Origin: Knoxdaviesia capensis
Lineage: Eukaryota; Ascomycota; Sordariomycetes; Microascales; Gondwanamycetaceae
Direction: 5' to 3'
Assembly: GCA_001510575.1 (NCBI GenBank)
Contig: LNGK01000005.1
Location: forward strand, 4,053,795 to 4,117,794
Length of the DNA stretch: 64,000 nt
The notes below the pieces were generated by a model, which saw nothing but the letters and a program-made list of their open reading frames with translations, was not told the origin of the DNA and ran no database searches. The position numbers and the translations under genes are program-made. Numbering within the stretch: the first letter of the stretch is position 1; each line of letters opens with the position of its first letter. Positions 1-12,122 of this stretch are shown piece by piece.

Positions 1-246
1 GCATAGAGCGCACAGCGTCGGTCAGCATCAGCCCGCGATATGCTTGAAACCGAGTCGATGTGGGGACCACGGGTTACCGACCTGATGAGCAAGCCGGCGA
101 GAGAACGGCGCCTATACTCTGTTAACAAGCTCTGATAGACCCTCAGCAAAACGCGCCTCCAATTCTCGGACCCCCGGGCCCGGCAGCGCCAACTAGTACC
201 GCCGCACTGATCCTGGCCCCTCCTCCTCCGGTTGTCCGGTTGATGC
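1..246 (-). other. Possible partial exon at left edge
   Basis: Read on the minus strand, one frame is free of stops from about position 246 to the left edge, roughly 82 codons. The part from about 170 down to 1 has amino-acid and codon use that looks coding (for example LLTEYRRRSLAGLL followed by IRSVTRGPHIDS). No start codon is present, so it would be an internal exon whose acceptor could be one of the AG sites near 170-240. I do not recognise a family. A competing plus-strand reading ends in a stop near 134. Chance openness in GC-rich DNA is quite possible, so this is weak. Confidence 0.25.
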
Positions 247-3200
247 TGTGTGCCTCAACAATAATGCGGGCGCCGTCGACGATACCACCAGCTTGATTTA
301 TCTCAAATCAGACCTCCGGTGGTGCTTTTACGGAAAATGGTGGGCAATCGACACGGGGTCGCAAGATCCCCCCGACCAAGAGCGCCAATACAACACACAC
401 ACTCGTTGCCCACCTTTTTACCTTCATAGCTAGACAGATATGAAATTTTTCAAGGCCCCATGCTTTTCCAATGGCAATTATTTCGGGGGCTCGTTGGAAA
501 AAGCTACAGAGTGATAAGTGATGACGACGCCTGCTTGGGTTAGGTTCATCTGAAGTCTCGGCACACAGCAAGAAAAAGAAAAAAATGTCGTGGCAGTATG
601 TCGAAACAAACATGCGCAGTACCACGCCGGACAAAGCCAGCAAGGCGAGCAGCCGGATAGATAACGCAAAAGCATATACTCGACTGTAATGTCTATGCCG
701 GTGGTGGTGGTGGTGACGTTGGAGGTTGGGCGCGGTCGGGTTGACAGCCACGACCAGGATGCGGGCAAAACGGTGCCACCAAGAAACAAAAGAGTTTTGA
801 CGGCATCGGAGGAATACACCAGCGGGTGGGGCTACTGGTGAGAGTTTGATAGATGCCAACCACAAGAAAAGGGCCTGGATGCCATATCACATATCACCAC
901 CCACAAGTCTGCGGCGGGATACCGGGGGGGCGGGGGGGGAGCTTTCAACGCTGAGCCACTGCCCACGCAATACGCAACTGCAGCTCTCATAGGCCCGTTC
1001 CAGGCTCTGCAGAGAAGCACGCAGACACGCATGGTGCGGTGCGGCTTGTATGTACCACGATGCATGCGTTTGTTCGTTGGGGGACGGGCCAGGAAGCGGA
1101 TGCCGTGGGTGGGAAAGACGAAAACACACACACACACACACACACACGCAAAACAACCAGAATGTGCTGCCGTTCTGTCCCGTTTCTTCGCTGGAAGTCT
1201 GGAATCGGCGTACCAAACACGGGCAACGGCACAACCGTCAAAAAGCAACCAGCGGGACGAGCGGAATGTCCAGAGTTGGATGGGCGGGAAGATGGCGGTT
1301 TTACCGTGGCCCGGTTGTCAATGGATTTTTTCGACTTGCTTTTTTTTTTTGAGCTTTGTTCTCCAGCAAGTAAGTCAAGACAAACCCAGGTATATCATTG
1401 TTCTCGTCGTTGCAATGATCTGCGGGACGTGCGAGTGTCCTTCCTGGTCGTGGGTGCGTCGGGACGAACACCCGCCGTGAAAATGGGCAAGGCCCTTCAA
1501 GAGAGCACAGCATCCTCAAAGGATACATTCACCAGCCAATCCAGGGCCGAGCGACGGCCGGCTCGCCTGATACCCGGCTTGTCGCCAGGCATCTTTCTGT
1601 GTGGTCGGTGTCTTCTGAAGAATGCAGATCGGCCTGCACGCTTCCTTTTATTCTTGCGGGTGTCTCGTCTGGCGCCGTCTCGGAACGGTCGAGTAAATAT
1701 AGAAGTATGACCATACATCGTGAGCTCGGTGTGGGTGGGCATTGGACGAGAGCTCTCTGGGGCCAGAACGACACGAGCAATTCCGGCGGTTCGTCAGGCA
1801 CGGCATGGGGCCGCCTGAGGTGGTCTTCACTCTTCACTCTTCACACGGATTTTCACTGCATCTCATTAGCCTTTTTTGGCCCCAGGAGTGTCTGTCTGTA
1901 GGGTAGTATTGAGCAGTGAGATGAAGGATTTTGGTTGCACACACGATAACGAAATGTGATTTTGGGCCTCCCCTCCCCCTCTCTCTCTCTCCCCTCGGTT
2001 TCAAGTTCTGTCGCACACCATTAACTGTGGGAGCCTTTTTTTTTTTTTTCTTTCTAAGCTTTGCCCAAGTTGGCATGTCAAATGCACTCACTCACTCGCA
2101 CACAGCACGCTGTGCGTGGACTTACCACATGATAATATGCGTCGTCGTCTTCTGCTGTGTGCTCTCACGACCGTATCTGGATCTTGCATTCCACTGGAGC
2201 CAAAAAGCGGCCAAGAGAAAACAAATAAAGAAAGAAAAAATTCAAAGACAACTTGCGTCAGCCCAGCAGAAGAAGAAAAGAAAAAAAGAAGAAAAAAAAA
2301 GCCCCATTCTCAGCCTTCGCCAGCCATCGTCTCGCTGATCCAGTCGTACATGCATGGCCAGCAAGATGCCAAGAAGGTGCGAGGAGATCAGGGAAGCAGG
2401 ACGGTGACGAGGCCGAGACATGTACAGTACACAGAAACCGTGAGAAGGAAGACCAGAAAAAGAAACAGAAAAGCGTTCGTCTCGTCCGGCTGTGTACTGT
2501 ATGTACAGTACTTCTGCCTGCTGTAAGTGCACTTAGAATCTCTCCTGGGCAGCCTCTCTGCAAGATGATGTGGCCCTCCACTTGATTCGTGGTGGCCTTC
2601 GTTCTCTGGCTTCGGTTCCTTCGGGCGCCAGAGAGGAACGCAGATGGCCGAGATGTAAGTTACGGGATGGCCAAAGAAGCAGAAGATAAGGCAACGAGAG
2701 ACATCACACGGGAAAGAAACCCCCCTCCCCTATTTTTATCCCACAGTGCCGCCATAAGTGGTTGTCCTGTCCCACCCTCTTAAAAGTCTAAACGAGGCCT
2801 GTTTAACGGGTCGGGAGCCCTGTCACAGAAGAAGAAGAAAGTAACTGTGTGTAAACGACAGTGGATTCGACATCGGTTCTGGATGATCGTCCCACTACGT
2901 CTCCTTCTATGCCCTTGGAAGGAGTCGTGATCAGTCATATTAACGGCACTGTTAAGACGAGCCACAACCAAGAAACAAAGAAAGGACGAAAAGGAATCGC
3001 CAATGCCCTTGAACCGCACATCCAACGTCCGTCCGCGCCGTTGTTCCCCTCTCCCGTTCATCCCAAGCCCTAGAGGAAACAAAACATTGGACATGGAATA
3101 GGGAGAGCACACACATTATCAAAGGTGGCACACGATAGGACTATTATCAAGGGCTGGTTGGTGGATGGATGGAAACGCACAACACCAGCACGCAAAGCAG

Positions 3201-5200
3201 ATGCATCGTTTCGAAACAGGAGAGAGAGAGAGAGAGAGAGATTTCTGCACGTACTGTACTGTTGGTCCTTGTGAAATGTATCACTTGAACACACACCCAA
3301 AAAAAAAAAAAAAAGATTCGGACTTTGCCTGATCGAGAGACGGAAGTTTGGTTCAGCTGGTGTTTGTTTCGTGTAGGCGCCGTCGAACGAGGGACAGGCC
3401 GATTGACTCCAAGTACAAATATCCGTCACGCTCTACTCGTGTGTGTGCGTGTGCCTTTCTTTTGTTTCTCTGGGCGTCGCAGGTTAGACGTCCGTGAAAG
3501 GCCGTTTTGTTCCTTGGCTCCGGTGAGAACGTTCATACTCGACCCTAGGCCCCCGTTTCGAATTCTGCAGGTGATGGCTCCGTGTGGTGGATGTCTCATC
3601 TACCTCACGAGCGCTCGCTTCTCTCTCTTCTTTAGCTACTGTTCAGATGAGGATGAGTACAGTACAGTAATTACATACACCATGACATGCCGGATCATGA
3701 AATCGCGGGAGCGTTGTTGACATCCCTTCGAAAGGCAATGTGCCACTGATGTGTGACGGGGATACACAGTGAGGATGCGAAGCAACTGTTGAGGGCCCTG
3801 TAGTGTACTGTACTGTACTGTACGTATCGTATCACCGCCGATCAATGAACTGGTCAGTGGCCTGAGAGAAAAGAGAGGGAAAAAAGAAGAAAAAACTCAG
3901 GTGTCCCCCATGTCTCCCGCCAGCTCTGTGCGGCCGTGAAACGACATCCGGGGTCAAGGCTATGAACGCCCCAGCGTTGCAATCAGGGGCTGGGGCATCC
4001 CCCCCCCAAACCCAACCCCAGACCCAATCCCATATTATCGATAGTGGTAGGGCGTTACGATTGACTCTGCCGTGATTCGCTATGGGCGTTATATGTGCAT
4101 ACGTACAGTACTCTCACGCCAATTGCTGGGTCATTGCGGTTTCCATTGTCCCCATTTTGGCGGTACTGTTACTGCCCCGTTTCCATGTTTCCCGTTGCAT
4201 TCTAGCATCACCTTACTGGCTCTCCAGCATGGAATGAATGAACACCTTCATCTGGTGCAGTGACACAAACCGCAAAAATGCCCCACGGCCATCGCATATC
4301 ATTCAGTCTTGGGCGGTCGGTGCACACGTACGCAGCAGCTTCTAGGGTGTTGTCAGTCCGGTGATCTTCACGGTTGTCCAGGCTGGCTCGATCATCATTC
4401 TCTGAGTATGATCGTTGCGGTATCCGGGTCTCTTGTTTCTCTTCTCCCGTCGCACCTGTTCCCCTCACCATATCCCCGGGAGGGACGAAAATCTGGAGGG
4501 GGAGGATATTGGTCTCGTCCCAAGCGAGAATGAAAGGACCGCGATCTCCCACGGCGAGAGAGAGAAGATTGTAACCGTCTCAGATGTGCACAGTTTTGAA
4601 ACATGGACAAAAATAGAGAAAGAGAGAGAGAGCACTCAGTTACCAGCGATTAAATCCAAGGGGGGTGTGTGGAAGCCAAAAAAAAAAAAAACGAAAGAAG
4701 AAAAAAAAGGGCTGAGGTGGAGAGGTCCGAGCCCTGCAAATCTCTGGCGCAAGTTATGGCGTGGCGTCTTCAATCTTCTGCAGCTTTGCTTCGTTGTGTC
4801 GGGCTCTTGGGGGCTACGAGATGTACGTGAGTTTGCCCGGTATACGCCAACAACAACTACCCCAATGATCGAGCCCACGTTTTGGGTTTGACCCCAGAGC
4901 GACAGTAGCCACACTAGGGAAAATAGGCTTTTTAACACGATCAATATATTTTAGATTGTTCGCCAGAGTCCCGAGGATATATTCATCCATCCGCGGAGTC
5001 TGGTGTATATTGGTGACACTCACGAAAATGCCAGCAAACAAGAGGACATGTGTTGCATTATCTGGTGTCCGGGAGGGGGAGAGAGTGAAGGAAAAGAGAG
5101 AGAGGGAAATCGGGCGAGTGAGAAATAAGTGAGAGAGGAATGGGTGTGTGTGGACGTGTGTGTGTGTGTGTGATAGAGAGAAGATGATACTGGCTTAACC
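247..5200. other. Intergenic, no supported gene
   Basis: About 5 kb in which every open frame is short, overlaps others on both strands and lacks family resemblance. It holds a CA microsatellite (1124-1147), a GA run (3222-3241), poly-A and poly-T tracts (for example 2038-2050, 3300-3314, 4679-4691) and repeated TACAG/CTGTA motifs. I see no tRNA or transposon ORF. Confidence 0.5.
1124..1147. repeat. CA microsatellite
   Basis: Uninterrupted run of AC/CA dinucleotides, about 24 bases. Confidence 0.9.
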
Positions 5201-6282
5201 TCCGAAGTTGGACTCTTCGGAACTCGCACTCCCTCTGCTCCGTCAATCTACTTCTCACACGCCCTCCCCCGTTCGCTTTCTTCCTCTCTTTCTCTCACCC
5301 TACCTCCCCAACTCCGTCGTGCTCACTCGTCCTCGCTGGTATCGAAGTCTGGGCTCAATGTGTGTTCGTCTCCTCTTCTTCTCGACATCGTGTCTTTTTC
5401 TCTCTATCTCTCTGTCTCTCTCTCTCACACACACACACACACATTCACTCAATCTCACCTTGCCTCCCCTTCCTGTTCCTCTCTCTCCTTTCTTCCGTCT
5501 CTCCCCCCTTAACCCTCGCGCTTAACCTTCGCTCTCAACACACACCTCTTTAACTTTCCCCAGACTCAAGTCCGGATTGTTGCCTTTGTGTGTGTGTTCT
5601 TTTATCCTTTTTTTTCCCTTTCACTTTAAGAACTGGTTTCTTTATTTTCCCTTTGTTTCTTGATATATAGGATATATATAAGGAAGTCCTTCATGCCAGC
5701 CCTTGTACCTCTTTATACCGGTTTATACATGTAGAGTACTTCCCTCTATACCTTATTCTTGATATAATATCTCCGGCCTTTATACTTCCCTCTCTCTCTC
5801 TCTCTTCCTATCCTAATTTCTTCACTTCTCTCTCTACTTCCTTTTGTCTTTTATTATATCTTCGCTTCTCCCGCCACTAGCCACCACCGGTTGGTCTGCC
5901 TTGTTTCAGTCTCTTTTTGTCTCTACATACACTCTTCTTCCCTTTTGACATAACTTGTCTCATTGCCTCCCTTCTTCTCTTTCTAAGGTTTCACTCTCTG
6001 CTTTCTTTTTCTGAGTTCTACTCCCGCCTCGCGCAATTGGCCGTGTTCCTCTTCACTCTCCCATATCTATATCTCATATCTCAATCTTGCCCTTCCCTCT
6101 TCTCTCCTCTGCTTCCCATCTTCTTTTCTTCCCTTTCGGTTTCCTAGAAATACCCTTCCCCATTCGGCTTGCACTTCTCCATCGTCACCACAGTCACTCT
6201 CTTCCCTCTCTGACTTACACCACATCCACCGCACGCCCGCCTCTAATCACATATCTCCCCTATCGTCGACTCACCTACCAAT
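5200..6282 (+). promoter_or_regulatory. Pyrimidine-rich promoter/leader of the DOMON-b561 gene
   Basis: About 1.1 kb directly upstream of the b561 gene is strongly CT-rich on the plus strand, with a CA run at 5426-5442 and long TC tracts near 5400-5420 and 5790-5805. Long pyrimidine tracts are common in promoters and 5' leaders of strongly expressed filamentous-fungal genes. I cannot place the transcription start; that this is the leader is inferred from position and strand asymmetry. Confidence 0.45.
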
Positions 6283-7850
6283 ATGATCAAGTCAGTCGCC
6301 CTGTCGGCGCTGGCCCTAGCCGCCTCACTCTGTAAGTCTCACCCACATCGTGCGATGTATTGCCTCCTCGTCATGCCATGTTATCAGCTATCCCCAGGTC
6401 TAATGCCCGCGTCACCTTTTGCTCTGCAGTCTCAGCCCCCGTCTCTGCCGGCCTGATAGGATCTTGTCCCGTAGAAGGCGCCGTGTGTTTCCAGGTTGGC
6501 GTGCCCGAAGTCTCGCTGCAGTCCGGCACCGGCGACCTGTTCTTCCGCATTCTCGCCGTCGACACGTACCAATGGGTCGCCGTTGGTACTGGTAGCCGCA
6601 TGGCCGGCGCAAACATGTTCATCATGTACCAGGACGGCGCCGGCAATGTGACCGTCTCCACCCGCCGCGGCACCGGCCAAACCACCCCGCAGGTCCAGAC
6701 CGAAACCCAGATCGTGCTACTTGAAGGCTCCGGCGTCTCGGGCGGCGTCATGACCGCCAACGTGCTGTGCCGGAACTGCGACAGCTGGACCGGTGGCTCG
6801 ATGGCCCTCAATGACGCCAACTCCGCCTGGATTACCGCCTGGAAGAAGGGATCGGCCCTCAACTCCAAAGCCCAGAACGCCCGCATCGCCCAGCATGACT
6901 CGTACAAGGGATACACCATCAACCTCTCGCAGGCCTCGGTCGCCAGCACTACAAACCCCTTCCTGGACGACGGCTCCACCAACGACGGCAGCAGCAATGA
7001 CAACAGCAGCAATGACAACAGCAACAGCGGCGGAAACAACACCAGTGGCGGCAGCAGCAACAACACCACGACCGACGGCAGCAGCCCTTTGAACGGTGGA
7101 GCCGCTGGCGGTGTGAGCGGAGGCGCCGGGTCTGGCTCCGTCAACCTGATTCTCGTGCACGGCATCGTCATGGCCATTGTGTTCGTGTTCATGTACCCAG
7201 TCGGCTCTCTGCTGATGCCCATGTTCCGCAGATGGCTTCTCCACGCCAGCTGGCAGATGCTCGCCTTCGTGGGCATGTGGGCCGGTCTCGCGGTCGGCTG
7301 GGTTGCCGCGAAGAACAGCGGCACGCTGCTCAAGGACGGCCACACAATCTTCGGCCTGGTGATCGTGTGCGCCATGATTGCGCAGCCGGCCCTGGGCTAC
7401 TTCCACCACCGCTACTTCAAGGCGCACGGCGAGCGCGGGCTGATCAGCCACGTGCACATCTGGTTCGGCCGCGTCGTGCTCTCCTTCGGCATCATCAACG
7501 GCGGCATTGGCCTGCGCGACGCCTCGGCCCCCAGCAGCTTCGTGGTCGCGTACTCCGTTGTCGGCGCCGTCGTCATGCTGATCTACGGCCTGACCGTCTT
7601 CTTCGCCTCGCGCCGCCGCCGCGGCGGTGGTGGTCGCGAGAAGGAGCTCAGCAGCCTCCCGCCGAGCCCCGCGCGTGGCCCCGGCCCCATGCCCACAGGT
7701 GGCCCCGCGGTGCCGGCGTACTATGGCCCCGCGCCCCAGCCCCCTTCGGGCCAGCCCGGTCCGCAGTACCAGTTCAATCCCAAGCCGTCGCTGCGTCACC
7801 AGCAGCGCCAGGTTTCGGACTACGGCCGTCGCGAGGATCGGTACCGGTAG
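6283..7850 (+). CDS. Secreted DOMON (CDH-type cytochrome) - cytochrome b561 membrane protein
   Basis: Predicted trans-membrane electron-transfer protein of 489 residues. Exon 1 is 6283-6331, the intron is 6332-6429 (GTAAGT...CTGCAG), and exon 2 is 6430-7850. The first exon supplies a hydrophobic signal peptide (MIKSVALSALALAASL...). Residues about 25-185 look like the cellobiose-dehydrogenase cytochrome/DOMON fold, followed by a Ser/Asn/Asp/Gly linker (about 195-245). A cytochrome b561 core (about 255-410) follows, with histidines in VHGIVM, LLHASW, DGHTIFG and SHVHIWFGR that are candidate ligands of two haems. The cytosolic tail is Arg/Gly- then Pro-rich. By family, such proteins pass electrons from cytosolic ascorbate or another donor to extracellular acceptors, perhaps ferric iron; the substrate here is unknown. 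The alternative start inside the intron was rejected because it loses the signal peptide. Confidence 0.88.
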
Positions 7851-8849
7851 ACGAATTGTCTTGCGCAGTATTCTCGGGTTGCACATCTCGAGGCGGGGAT
7901 ATAAATAGAACGCCCGAGTGTGTGTGCTGCGTGTGTTTGTCTGTGTTTGCGTCTGTGTCTTGTGTGTAACCGATCGGTCCAGTCGCGTATTTAGCCACGC
8001 TCTTTTTTTTTTCGGGCTGGTACAGTACGACCTGGCGGACGATATTTCTGTGTCTTCCACTTCTTTTTCCCCCAACTTCCTCCTATTCGGTTCGGTGGAG
8101 TTCCCCTCTCTTCTTCTGTACAAATTTCGCTTGTGTTCAACTTGCCTGTCTCTCCTTGGTTTTTGTTCGTTTGTCTCTTCTGTTTCTTCTGTTTCTTCCG
8201 TTCTTTTTCCTTCTTTTTTTTTTTCACGTTTATGGTTTTCACGGCTTGAGTTGATGATTTCGTCGCTCCGACAGACGGAATGTCCGTTGATGTGCGTCCT
8301 GTGCGTGGGGGATCACGGCGTTCAATAGGGTTTCTTTGGATCCTGATGGTTCTTCTTTTCTATTTATTTGGCAGTACACAATATACCATGTTTCAGTCTT
8401 AATACTTCTTCCAGTGCATGACCGTAATATAACCAACACATGTGCCCTATCAGTTGCAGAAAGGCACCCCAGTCAGTGATGTTGAAGCAGGTCACAGAGT
8501 TGAACCGCAGATTCGGTAACATTCCCGTTTCACTATGGCAATGGTATAGTTTTCATTATATGATTCCCTTACTTTTAAATGAGCTTCTCCGAGCGCCAAC
8601 AATCTTTTAGATACATGGTGTATAAAAGTCAAGTTCACAATCTCAAACCAAACGCCAAATGAAACAGAAAGAAAAACATAAAGGCAGCCAATCCTGATGG
8701 TATCCATCAAGCATTCATTCCAAGCAACCAAGCAGAAAAATCACAGTCGAATCATGTCCATTTCATTTACCTTGCTTTTAAACTACTCAAGGGACATACG
8801 GCAAAAGCCGGATAAGAAATATGGCACCGCCATCTCGTTAAGGAAAAGT
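7851..8849. other. Convergent intergenic space
   Basis: About 1 kb between the 3' ends of the b561 gene and SmB. It is T-rich just after the b561 stop (3' UTR-like), with a GTACAGTAC palindrome at 8020-8028. I see no gene. Confidence 0.6.
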
Positions 8850-9872
8850 TTACCGCCGGGGAGGAGGGTTGAAGCCAGGAGCTCCCATAAAGCCCGAAGG
8901 GGGGCCAGGGAACGGAGGAGCGCCGGCAAATCCGGGGGGAGGAGGGCCGCCTGTTTGCATCACAAAGCCATTTCGTCAGATACGTCGTCTGTAGCGAGGA
9001 TTAAAGTTTAAGTTTCGAATCCACTTACCTCGGCCACCAAATCCGGGCACAGCGGGGAAGCCCGGCATCGGAAATCCCGGTGGAGGAGCACCACCACCAA
9101 CTCCCAACGCAGGACCCTGGAGAGAAGAACGTTAGAAAACTGCACAATAAAGGCCGCGGGGCACAACGCCTCCCAAGGTCTGATTATAGAGCAATATTAG
9201 GCCTTCACAAAGAAGACCATCAACACCAAAAAAAGACTTACTGCAAGAGCTGTAGGCATGGCGGCGCCTCTGCCAGCCGGCCGTGCAATTCCAGGGCCGG
9301 CAGTCATCGTGCTGGCAATTCCACCAGTGGGCGCCTTACCCAGCCGCGCGCTGGGATCCGCGGGGGGCGGCGACTCGACCGACAGCGAGATGATGTGTGC
9401 GCCGCGCACAATCGTCAATCCGAGCGTGCGCTTCTCCTCCGTCTCGATTGTCTGGCCGGCGCCCGGCGCGCCCGTGCCCGGCACGCTGGGCTTGGGCTGC
9501 CGCCGCTTCACGCGCCGGAACTCCTCAGTGTCTGCCAGCACAAGGTTCATGTGTTTGTCGAACGCCATCATCTGGCCCGTCATCTGCCGTCCGTCGTTCA
9601 AGGTGACTCGCATGCGCCAGTTGATCTGTATTGGAGAGCCACGTGCATCGCCAGGTGGAGGCGGGCCGCAGGCCCGGTGTCCTCCGTCGCGAGAAAACAA
9701 GTCAGTATTTCACTCCGTCGTGCGGTTCGATTGGGTGGGACGAGGAGCTGGGGTATCACATACGTAACCGGTCTATGACAGAGACTGTTAGCTTTCAATG
9801 CTTCGTGCGGCGGTGGGGGACTCAAGCGTGCGAACTTACCATCTTGCCTTGTTTGTTCATTGCGGACGCCAT
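8850..9872 (-). CDS. smb1: Small nuclear ribonucleoprotein SmB
   Basis: Core Sm protein of spliceosomal U snRNPs; it forms the heptameric ring on the snRNA Sm site in the nucleus. Exons on the minus strand: 9872-9840, 9772-9764 (9 nt), 9625-9242, 9116-9029 and 8950-8850, totalling 615 nt and 204 residues. The Sm1 motif is in residues 15-53 (INWRMRVTL, then FDKHMNLVLADTEEF) and Sm2 near 79-98 (KRTLGLTIVRGAHIISLSVE). A Pro/Gly-rich tail with PPPGF-type repeats follows, as in SmB/B' of other species. The tiny second exon encodes Thr-Gly-Tyr and restores the three residues found between KM and the IDYRMR-like strand in human SmB. The gene is divergent from the L11 gene, with about 510 bp between the two starts. 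Confidence 0.92.
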
Positions 9873-10382
9873 GGCGACTGCTTCTGGTTTGAGATGCTTC
9901 TAAGGAAGCGTCTCTTGATTCAAAAATTGATTGGCCTACAGATGGTCTCTGTAGATCGTGGTAATATCTTTGTGATATTATGGATGAAGATTAAAGTCCT
10001 GGCCACCAAAAGAGCACAAGAATTGACCGAGCTTCGATATCTCTGACAGAAACTTGCCGGTAACGCCTGGGGTAAATGCATCCAATTACTGCGCGTCAGG
10101 CCGGTCCAGCGCACTATGCCTGATTTGGAAGTAGTGTCGTGCTTATTAACATCTTAGGTACGTACCTCATGGTGGCATCCATTTCTGGTTAGTGCAGGGC
10201 ACCAAACCCTCACATTTTTTAATGGAAAAAACCCCCCCCGGCCCACACAAGATTAACCGATTGAGTTAATCACCCGCACTCATATCTTCACATCGACTGA
10301 GGAAATCTTCCCTCTTTTTTTTCTCTTCCAAAGCCAAACATTTCAATTTCTTCGACAGCAGTTCAATTGAATCATCGCCAAA
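9873..10382. promoter_or_regulatory. Divergent promoter between SmB and L11
   Basis: A 510-bp gap between two divergently transcribed housekeeping genes, so it should carry both promoters. The L11 side ends in a T/C-rich leader (10300-10330). A GGTACGTACC palindrome lies at 10157-10166. No other gene fits. Confidence 0.55.
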
Positions 10383-11106
10383 ATGTCTTCCGAAAAGGCC
10401 AGCAACCCCATGCGGGAGCTTCGCATCCAGAAGCTCGTCCTCAACATCTGCGTTGGTGAATCTGGTGACAGACTGACCCGTGCTGCCAGTATGTTTTTTT
10501 CCCTCCAAGTCAACCAGCCTCCAGAGGTCATCAGATAGTATAGCTAGATGAAGAACGCCATGAGGGACACAACTTTTCTAACATGATTTGGTTTTTTTTT
10601 TTTTCAGAGGTGCTTGAGCAGCTTTCTGGCCAGCCCCCCGTCTACTCCAAGGCCCGTTACACCGTCCGTACCTTCGGTATCCGCCGTAACGAGAAGATCT
10701 CTGTCCACGTCACCGTCCGTGGCCCCAAAGTACGCTTTTGACGCCTACACTCTAAATCCACACGAAGAACACTTCAGTCTTCTAACGTCAACTGTTCTCA
10801 CCCTCTTTCTAGGCTGAGGAGATTCTCGAGCGTGGCCTCAAGGTCAAGGAGTACGAGCTGCGCAAGCGCAACTTCAGCGAGACCGGCAACTTTGGCTTCG
10901 GTATCAGCGAGCACATCGATCTCGGTATCAAGTACGACCCCTCGATCGGTATCTACGGCATGGATTTCTACTGCTGCATGACCCGCCCTGGTGAGCGTGT
11001 GTCGCGCCGCCGCCACATGAAGTCCACCATTGGTAGCAGCCACCGCATCAAGCGCGACGAGACCGTCAAGTGGTTCAAGCAGCGCTTCGATGGTATCGTC
11101 CGGTAA
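10383..11106 (+). CDS. rpl11: 60S ribosomal protein L11 (uL5)
   Basis: Structural protein of the large cytosolic ribosomal subunit that contacts 5S rRNA at the central protuberance. Exons: 10383-10488, 10608-10729 and 10813-11106, with introns GTATGT...TTTCAG and GTACGC...TCTAG; 522 nt, 173 residues, the usual family length. Conserved blocks are plain: [73 protein letters not shown] and the C-terminal [11 protein letters not shown]. The start is fixed by a pyrimidine-rich leader and the family N-terminus. A possible AATAAA poly(A) signal follows near 11246. Codon use is strongly C/G-ending, as expected of a highly expressed gene. Confidence 0.96.
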
Positions 11107-12122
11107 ACGGGCTGCCTCGAGCCTTTCTTGTGCGTTCGTTGCGCCGGTGTGTTTGGCGCTCTTTGTCCGGTCCCGCGATTGATGAAGAGCTCAGGACACC
11201 GGCGCCCTCCATCTTGACAGATTATGTCGATTGGAGTTGCTTTCAATAAAAGGGGTTTTTATGGGTTACTTTGACGAGATCTTCCGATGGTTTTTTTTTC
11301 CGGCACTTGATCATTTCATGGGGAAGGAGTTACTGGGAAATTCCAAGCACTTGATTTTTTTTATGGAAAAGCAAGGAAAAGAGAGAAAGGCATGGTTGAG
11401 AAAAGAGGAGGATTTTGTTCGTGTACGCTCCAGTCATCCTGTTGCAGACATTTAGAACTGCCCCTTCACTGCTCTGACCGGGTGGACATTTTGCTGTTCA
11501 AAGTGTTTCCTCCCGTGTCGAGCACGGCCCTAGAGACCGACCGGCGTTCATGCCGGCTTTTAAGCTTTCTTGTCCTTGACTGTGTGACTTATGGTCCCGT
11601 CCTGTTACTTATCTCCTCCGTAATGTGAATACTCAGTCATGTCCTAGATCCCAGTCCTGCCGCACATGTAGCATATTCTTCCTTGTAGTTGTCTCCGGCT
11701 TGCCATTGCCGCTGGCACCAGCGCATGTATCGCTGGGTGAAACGCCCAGGTTGGTACTCTTTTCTGTTGACATTCTTATGCTACCTTGTTTCCAGCTTCC
11801 AGGAGCTTATCAGTGGTGTGGTGGTCACTTTGCTGGAAGAGCCGGTTCCCCGAAACCTGTGACATCTTGAAGGACTATTTACCGCTTGGCTCTATGTTAG
11901 GGTTAGGGTTGATCGTTTGGCCGCCTTCGTACCTGCGATAAAATGGAGCTATGGATTCCTTGATACATGTATCAGGCACATCCCGAGACACCGCAAAACT
12001 TTACAGCGCCTCTTGATGGGAAATGAGGACCTACGGTATGTACGGGTCATCTAGCAAACATAGTTTTCATCTTGAGTTGTGCATGTTGGAGCGTATCATT
12101 TGTCGTTGATTAGTCTGTTTAC

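Noticed and set aside
6371..8123. Long minus-strand frames over the b561 gene
   Set aside because: They mirror the GC-biased codons of the plus-strand gene, carry no family motif and overlap its conserved histidine blocks.
11897..11912. Chromosome end or telomere scar
   Set aside because: Only about two TTAGGG units, surrounded by ordinary genes on both sides.
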